This document shows positions 26,790 to 29,617 of a DNA stretch of 29,617 bases, in pieces. The first letter of the stretch is position 1. Each line of letters begins with the position of its first letter. The translations under genes were made by a program, and so were the position numbers. A model generated the notes under the pieces. The model saw only the letters and a list, made by a program, of their open reading frames with translations, had not been told where the DNA came from and made no database searches. The stretch is from the NCBI GenBank assembly GCA_030622375.1, contig JAUXGC010000001.1, positions 1-29,617 on the forward strand. The letters run 5' to 3'. The stretch is from Sulfurovum sp. (GTDB taxonomy: Bacteria > Campylobacterota > Campylobacteria > Campylobacterales > Sulfurovaceae).

Positions 26790-27094
26790 AAATGGCTCTT
26801 CTGTCTGTCCTGCAGGGTTTAGAGTACCAAATATCTATGAACTCAATGCTGAACTTTTAGATGCAGGTTCTGCACAGATATCCAATAGGGCAGATGCTTT
26901 TACTAGTTTTCTTGTCTTTCCGTCAGCTGGTGACCGCTACTACTGCTCTGCGTCCTGGCCGGTCGAGGGGCGCCGTGTTGGCTGGCTCGCTAGATGGTTC
27001 GTACCCGCACATCGTCTACTTCAAAAGTGGCAGTGCGGGCTCGGACAGACACAACCGTACTTTTGGCTTTTCGGTGCGTTGTCTGAGGGATTAA
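26788..27094 (+). pseudogene. C-terminal fragment of a FISUMP/C-type-lectin-fold protein, frameshifted
   Basis: From 26788 the frame gives TNGSSVCPAGFRVPNIYEL, then DAFTSFLVFPSAGDRYYCSAS. That is the beginning of the Fibrobacter-paralogous (FISUMP, TIGR02145) domain. The conserved end, VYFKSGSAGSDRHNRTFGFSVRCL, lies in the +1 frame and ends at TAA 27092-27094. Alignment by eye puts a one-base shift near 26980-26990; dropping one C would restore GWSLDGSYPHIV. The 5' part is absent, cut off at the REP palindrome. Base composition is unlike the surroundings: 74 of the 120 bases at 26941-27060 are G or C. Such domains adopt the C-type-lectin fold and occur as surface proteins and as targets of diversity-generating retroelements. 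Confidence 0.72.
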
Positions 27095-27099
27095 TACTT

Positions 27100-27128
27100 G
27101 CAAGCTACAGCTTGCTCGTGATTTTTTT
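27100..27128 (+). terminator. Hairpin after the lectin-like fragment
   Basis: A perfect GCAAGC-TACA-GCTTGC hairpin (27100-27115) starts five bases after the stop codon. A seven-T run follows at 27122-27128. The six-base gap before the T-run is longer than ideal for an intrinsic terminator. A GC-rich hairpin placed just beyond a variable lectin end also resembles the target-site hairpin of some retroelement-diversified genes. Confidence 0.45.
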
Positions 27129-27188
27129 CGTATGTAAGTTATGAGTTGATGGATTTTGACAGATGCCAGAGTTTGTACGCCCATTATT

Positions 27189-27257
27189 GGTGTTGTGAGG
27201 ACACAACACCCTACGAAAATATGTAAAACCTGTAGGGTGTTGTCCCCCGACAACACC
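27189..27257. repeat. Two head-to-head REP hairpins (BIME-like)
   Basis: Hairpin 1 is GGTGTTGTG-AGGA-CACAACACC (27189-27210), followed by CTAC. Hairpin 2 is GTAG (27232-27235), then GGTGTTGTC-CCCC-GACAACACC (27236-27257). Both stems are perfect 9-bp helices. They differ at the loop-closing pair by a compensated change (G-C versus C-G), which shows that the structure is conserved. The GTAG tags face inward across a 17-nt spacer, the arrangement of paired REP units. Confidence 0.78.
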
Positions 27258-27274
27258 TTCATAATAAAGGCTAA

Positions 27275-27415
27275 TATAAACCTTTTTACCGATTTTCTTG
27301 TGATTATCTGAAATGTACTTGTGTTGACAATAGTAGATTTGTAGAAAAGCTAACTATCCTAACATACAAAGAAATGAAAAAAATTAAAGTATTGTTTGAT
27401 GAGGTAGTAGAGTAA
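27275..27415 (+). pseudogene. Possible C-terminal remnant of a MazF-like toxin gene
   Basis: After a TAA at 27272-27274 this frame is open for 46 codons to TAA 27413-27415, without a start codon near its beginning. Its end, VDNSRFVEKLTILTYKEMKK followed by IKVLFDEVVE, resembles the tail of MazF/PemK endoribonucleases, where V-D-x-x-R-x-V-x-K-(I/L)-x-x-L and E-M-x-x-I-x-x-A-L are usual. The similarity is judged by eye over a short stretch and could be accidental. If real, the toxin's RNA-binding core and any antitoxin have been lost, probably in the same rearrangements that left the REP hairpins. Confidence 0.3.
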
Positions 27416-27429
27416 AAGAAGAAAAAGCT

Positions 27430-28041
27430 TTAGCTTCTGCTTCCAGGCTTAACAGCTTCACTTTGCCCCTCTTTACACATAGGGCACTCTTCTGGAGCAT
27501 ACATTTCAAAAGTAAAATCATCCAATGCAAAAAGTGGCACATCGGTGGGTAAAGCACATTCAGGTTTTGCTGCATCATTACCATCCACACGTTTACAAAA
27601 ACCTCTGTTGGCAAGTGATGCAAATGCAACAACCTCTCCTCCCAAAGCTTCTATGGCCTTGGCAGCTTTTAATGCAGAACCACCAGTTGTAATAATATCT
27701 TCACAAATGATAATCTTTTCACCTTTGGAGACTTCAAAACCACGACGAAGCTCCATGCCACCCTCTTTTTTCTCAACAAAAATAGAACGAACATCAAGAG
27801 AGCGAGCCAGCTCATATCCTGCAAGTACACCACCTAGAGCAGGAGCACAAACAGTATCTATCTCTATATCACTGTCTCTAATCATTTTTGCTAGAGCATC
27901 AGTTAACAAAGCCGCTTTTTTAGGATACTCAAGTACTTTTGCACTTTGAAGATATCTACGCGAGTGATTGCCACTTGCAAGAAGAAAATGCCCATCAAGT
28001 AGGGCATTGGCATCTTTATATACTTGTTCAACATTCATCAT
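27430..28041 (-). CDS. pyrE: Orotate phosphoribosyltransferase
   Basis: Joins orotate and PRPP to form OMP in pyrimidine synthesis. At 203 residues, the PRPP-binding motif [12 protein letters not shown] is at 112-123. The N-terminal [16 protein letters not shown] and the [15 protein letters not shown] flexible-loop region are family-typical for the longer PyrE subfamily. The C-terminus carries a CPMC pair ([10 protein letters not shown]) of unknown purpose. It is the last gene of secG-frr-pyrE: its ATG overlaps the frr stop by one base (TAATG); a second ATG follows immediately and may also be used. A weak hairpin with a T-rich tail follows the stop on this strand (27418-27444). Confidence 0.95.
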   Translation of the reverse strand: MMNVEQVYKDANALLDGHFLLASGNHSRRYLQSAKVLEYPKKAALLTDALAKMIRDSDIEIDTVCAPALGGVLAGYELARSLDVRSIFVEKKEGGMELRRGFEVSKGEKIIICEDIITTGGSALKAAKAIEALGGEVVAFASLANRGFCKRVDGNDAAKPECALPTDVPLFALDDFTFEMYAPEECPMCKEGQSEAVKPGSRS

Positions 28042-28598
28042 TAAACCTTTAGGATATCTGCTTCTTTAGTTTTGAAAGTTTCATCTATTTTTGTAATATG
28101 CTCATCAGTGATTTTCTGTATTTGCTCTTGAGCTTTTTTGGATTCATCTTCACCTATATCTTTATCTTTTTCAAGCTTTTTAATCTGATCATTTCCGTCT
28201 TTTCTTACGTTTCTAATAGAAATTTTTGCGTGTTCTATCATACCTTTGGCCTGTTTCACAATTCCTATTCTCTGTTCGCTTGTCATTGGCGGGAAAAAGA
28301 GTTTTATGAAATCACCATCATTATTTGGGTTTACACCAATATTGGCCTCTTGAATAGCTTTTTCAATAGCACCAAGAAGAGTTTTCTCCCAAGGTGTAAT
28401 ACTGATAGTGGTAGCATCAGTTGTAATAACATTTCCAACCTGAGTCAGAGGTGTCATAGTGCCATAATAATCTACTTTAATGTTATCAACAATGCCAGTA
28501 GTAACCTTTCCGGTTCTAAGGGTTGCGAAGTCTCTTTTTAAAGCATCTACACTTCTGTTCATATTTCCAGTTGTATGTTCAAGAATTTCATTTATCAT
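28041..28598 (-). CDS. frr: Ribosome recycling factor
   Basis: With EF-G, splits post-termination ribosomes. The 185-residue length is standard. Recognisable features are the opening triple-helix segment [19 protein letters not shown], then [18 protein letters not shown], and the conserved [18 protein letters not shown] and [25 protein letters not shown] lies upstream of ATG 28598. It precedes pyrE with a one-base overlap and follows secG after 140 nt. The spacer holds an extended -10 (GGGTAGAAT), so frr and pyrE may have their own promoter. Confidence 0.97.
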   Translation of the reverse strand: MINEILEHTTGNMNRSVDALKRDFATLRTGKVTTGIVDNIKVDYYGTMTPLTQVGNVITTDATTISITPWEKTLLGAIEKAIQEANIGVNPNNDGDFIKLFFPPMTSEQRIGIVKQAKGMIEHAKISIRNVRKDGNDQIKKLEKDKDIGEDESKKAQEQIQKITDEHITKIDETFKTKEADILKV

Positions 28599-28627
28599 GG
28601 TGGGTTCCTTGGTATTATTTTAGGGAA

Positions 28628-28633
28628 ATTCTA
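28628..28633 (-). promoter_or_regulatory. -10 element for frr-pyrE
   Basis: TAGAAT on the minus strand within AAGGGTAGAATTT, about 30 nt before the frr start. The GGG-TA-x-AAT form matches the other extended -10 elements in the window. Confidence 0.4.
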
Positions 28634-28738
28634 CCCTTTTTTACCTTTTTGCTCACTTCATATAGTTAAGCTAAAAAAGTCTATAGAAACTTAAGGTAAA
28701 CTTTAGAGAGATTGGCTCTATTGTTTGCTTGTTAAAAA

Positions 28739-29080
28739 TTAGTTATTTTTTGGTGCAGATGGTGCCACAGGAGTTGTGTTGACAGGTGTAGTTGGCACAG
28801 ATGGGATAGCTGCATTATTCTTTGGAACAATAGTGTCTGCAATGGAGCGACTATTTTCAGAAGTATATATATAGCCTAGAGCCAGTGTATTTACAACAAA
28901 TGCAAATGCAAGAGTAAATGTAAGTTTTGCAAGAAAACCAGTAGGTCCTTTTGCTCCAAATACAGATTCGTTACTCCCACTATATGCTCCTAGTCCTATG
29001 CTTGAACTTTTTTGTAGCAGTACAGCAATTGTGATGGTAAGTGCTAGTACAATTTGTACAATTAAAAGTGTTGATGTCAT
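28739..29080 (-). CDS. secG: Preprotein translocase subunit SecG
   Basis: Small accessory subunit of the SecYEG channel. The 113 residues hold two membrane helices (about 4-22 and 53-72) joined by the conserved cytoplasmic loop VLLQKSSSIGLGAYSGSNES and VFGAKGPTGFLAKLT. A Pro/Thr/Ala-rich tail of about 25 residues follows and is likely disordered. It is the first gene of the secG-frr-pyrE set. Its promoter is one arm of the palindromic divergent promoter at 29.1 kb. It supports export of the T2SS substrates and of GspD itself, though that is only general physiology. Confidence 0.95.
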   Translation of the reverse strand: MTSTLLIVQIVLALTITIAVLLQKSSSIGLGAYSGSNESVFGAKGPTGFLAKLTFTLAFAFVVNTLALGYIYTSENSRSIADTIVPKNNAAIPSVPTTPVNTTPVAPSAPKNN

Positions 29081-29115
29081 CTATTTCCTCTTTGTTTCTT
29101 GAGTGCCCCAAACTA

Positions 29116-29150
29116 AATTTGGGTATAATTTTGGCGATTATACCCAAGTT
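29116..29150. promoter_or_regulatory. Palindromic divergent promoter, secG / bioC-like gene
   Basis: Arms AATTTGGGTATAAT (29116-29129) and ATTATACCCAAGTT (29137-29150) are inverted copies, 13 of 14 matching, with a 7-nt spacer. Each arm contains an extended -10 GGGTATAAT pointing outward across the other. Plus-strand transcription would start around 29137, and minus-strand around 29129, so the two polymerases should compete for the same DNA. Confidence 0.7.
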
Positions 29151-29205
29151 ATATTAAGATAGCGATGAAGCTAGAGCCAATAGTATATAAAGTGATGGAG
29201 CAAGA

Positions 29206-29617
29206 GTGGACAATAAAGATAAAAGATTATCAAAAGTAGTTAAAGAGTTTGCTAGATTTGCAAATGAGTATGACTATTACAGTATTATTCAAATGGAAGT
29301 CGCAAAAACTTTAGTAGAGCAACTCTCCTGTGATACATATACAGTTATTGTTGATATAGGAGCCGGAAGTGGCGAAGTTTATAAGAATATAAAAAAAAAT
29401 AGTATATCTTTTGAGCAGTTTATTGCATTAGATTCTTCTCAGGAGATGTTAGGAATTCATCCTGCTGATAAAAAAGTAACAAAAGTATATGCCAACTTTA
29501 AGATGTCTAAAACCTTTGATGCATTGACCGTAGAATCAAATGGATTATTACTCTCTTCCTCTGCCTTACAGTGGAGTGAAGATTTAGATTTTACTTTATC
29601 TAATCTCTCAAAAAAAT
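29206..29617 (+). CDS. bioC: BioC-like SAM-dependent methyltransferase, N-terminal part
   Basis: The frame runs from GTG 29206 (GGAG five bases upstream) off the right edge, about 137 residues. The SAM-binding motif I is VDIGAGSGEV (49-58), followed by an acidic residue after the next strand (IALDSS). The opening EFARFANEYDYYSIIQMEVA resembles the F-(S/A)-x-x-A-x-x-Y-x-x-x-x-x-x-Q-x-E-V start of BioC. So does the SSSALQWSEDLDFTLSNL segment. BioC methylates malonyl-ACP to start biotin synthesis. A general methyltransferase is the alternative. ATG 29194 and ATG 29165 are in frames that stop at once or do not continue. Symbol given with moderate confidence. Confidence 0.72.
   Translation, partial: MDNKDKRLSKVVKEFARFANEYDYYSIIQMEVAKTLVEQLSCDTYTVIVDIGAGSGEVYKNIKKNSISFEQFIALDSSQEMLGIHPADKKVTKVYANFKMSKTFDALTVESNGLLLSSSALQWSEDLDFTLSNLSKK

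Noticed and set aside
26716..27144. 142-residue plus-strand gene spanning the HerA end and the lectin fragment
   Set aside because: It reads through the REP palindrome and leaves the lectin frame at the frameshift; its C-terminal part is out of frame with the conserved FGFSVRC block.
27189..27257. CRISPR repeat pair
   Set aside because: Only two units, inverted rather than direct, and each is a self-complementary hairpin; REP pair explains it.
26990..27262. 90-codon minus-strand ORF across the lectin fragment and REP hairpins
   Set aside because: Its codons come from the complement of the lectin frame and from repeat sequence; no start context or family resemblance.

Overview
The window looks like a chromosomal segment of a low-GC member of the Campylobacterota (Epsilonproteobacteria), most like Sulfurovum/Sulfurimonas. 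The basis is gene order: nifU-nifS, folE next to tig-clpP-def, and secG-frr-pyrE are arrangements I recall from Campylobacterota. Proteins are Lys/Glu/Ile-rich, and several promoters carry an extended GGTATAAT-type -10. The genus is an inference.

Layout. (1) 1-2.6 kb, minus strand: 5' part of nifU, nifS and folE (iron-sulfur assembly, folate/queuosine precursor). (2) 2.6-5.1 kb, plus strand: tig-clpP-def, acting on nascent chains and protein turnover, closed by a small terminator-like hairpin. (3) 5.2-6.9 kb: comM/yifB with a good sigma70 promoter. (4) 6.9-9.5 kb: a decayed accessory island. It holds an unknown gene split by an in-frame TAA, a secreted lectin/RHS-like gene with no usual start codon and a lost 3' end, a perfect tandem 16-bp repeat, and the N-terminal stump of a REP-associated transposase (RAYT). 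(5) 9.5-11.6 kb: yeiH-like exporter divergent from its LysR regulator. (6) 11.6-16.5 kb, minus strand: three pseudopilins (GspG, H-like, I-like), then GspF, an RDD protein, an MFS transporter and MobA, the last four being abutting or overlapping. (7) 16.5-24.3 kb, plus strand: a compact, overlapping operon gspK-L-M-N-C-D-E-J. With the minus-strand genes it encodes nearly a whole type II secretion machine; only a prepilin peptidase is not seen. (8) 24.4-26.7 kb: a HerA-like DNA-translocating ATPase. (9) 26.7-27.4 kb: a second decayed patch. It has a GTAG-type REP palindrome forming the stop codon of the ATPase, a GC-rich frameshifted C-type-lectin/FISUMP fragment, a pair of head-to-head REP hairpins and a possible MazF-like remnant. 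(10) 27.4-29.1 kb, minus strand: secG-frr-pyrE. (11) The right edge: the start of a BioC-like methyltransferase, divergent from secG across an almost perfect palindromic promoter.

The most interesting material is the complete but diverged T2SS, split into two divergent units, and the RAYT/REP family with its associated gene wreckage. The lectin fragment resembles the variable target of a diversity-generating retroelement, but no reverse transcriptase or template repeat is in the window. I saw no tRNA, rRNA, CRISPR array or intact insertion sequence.
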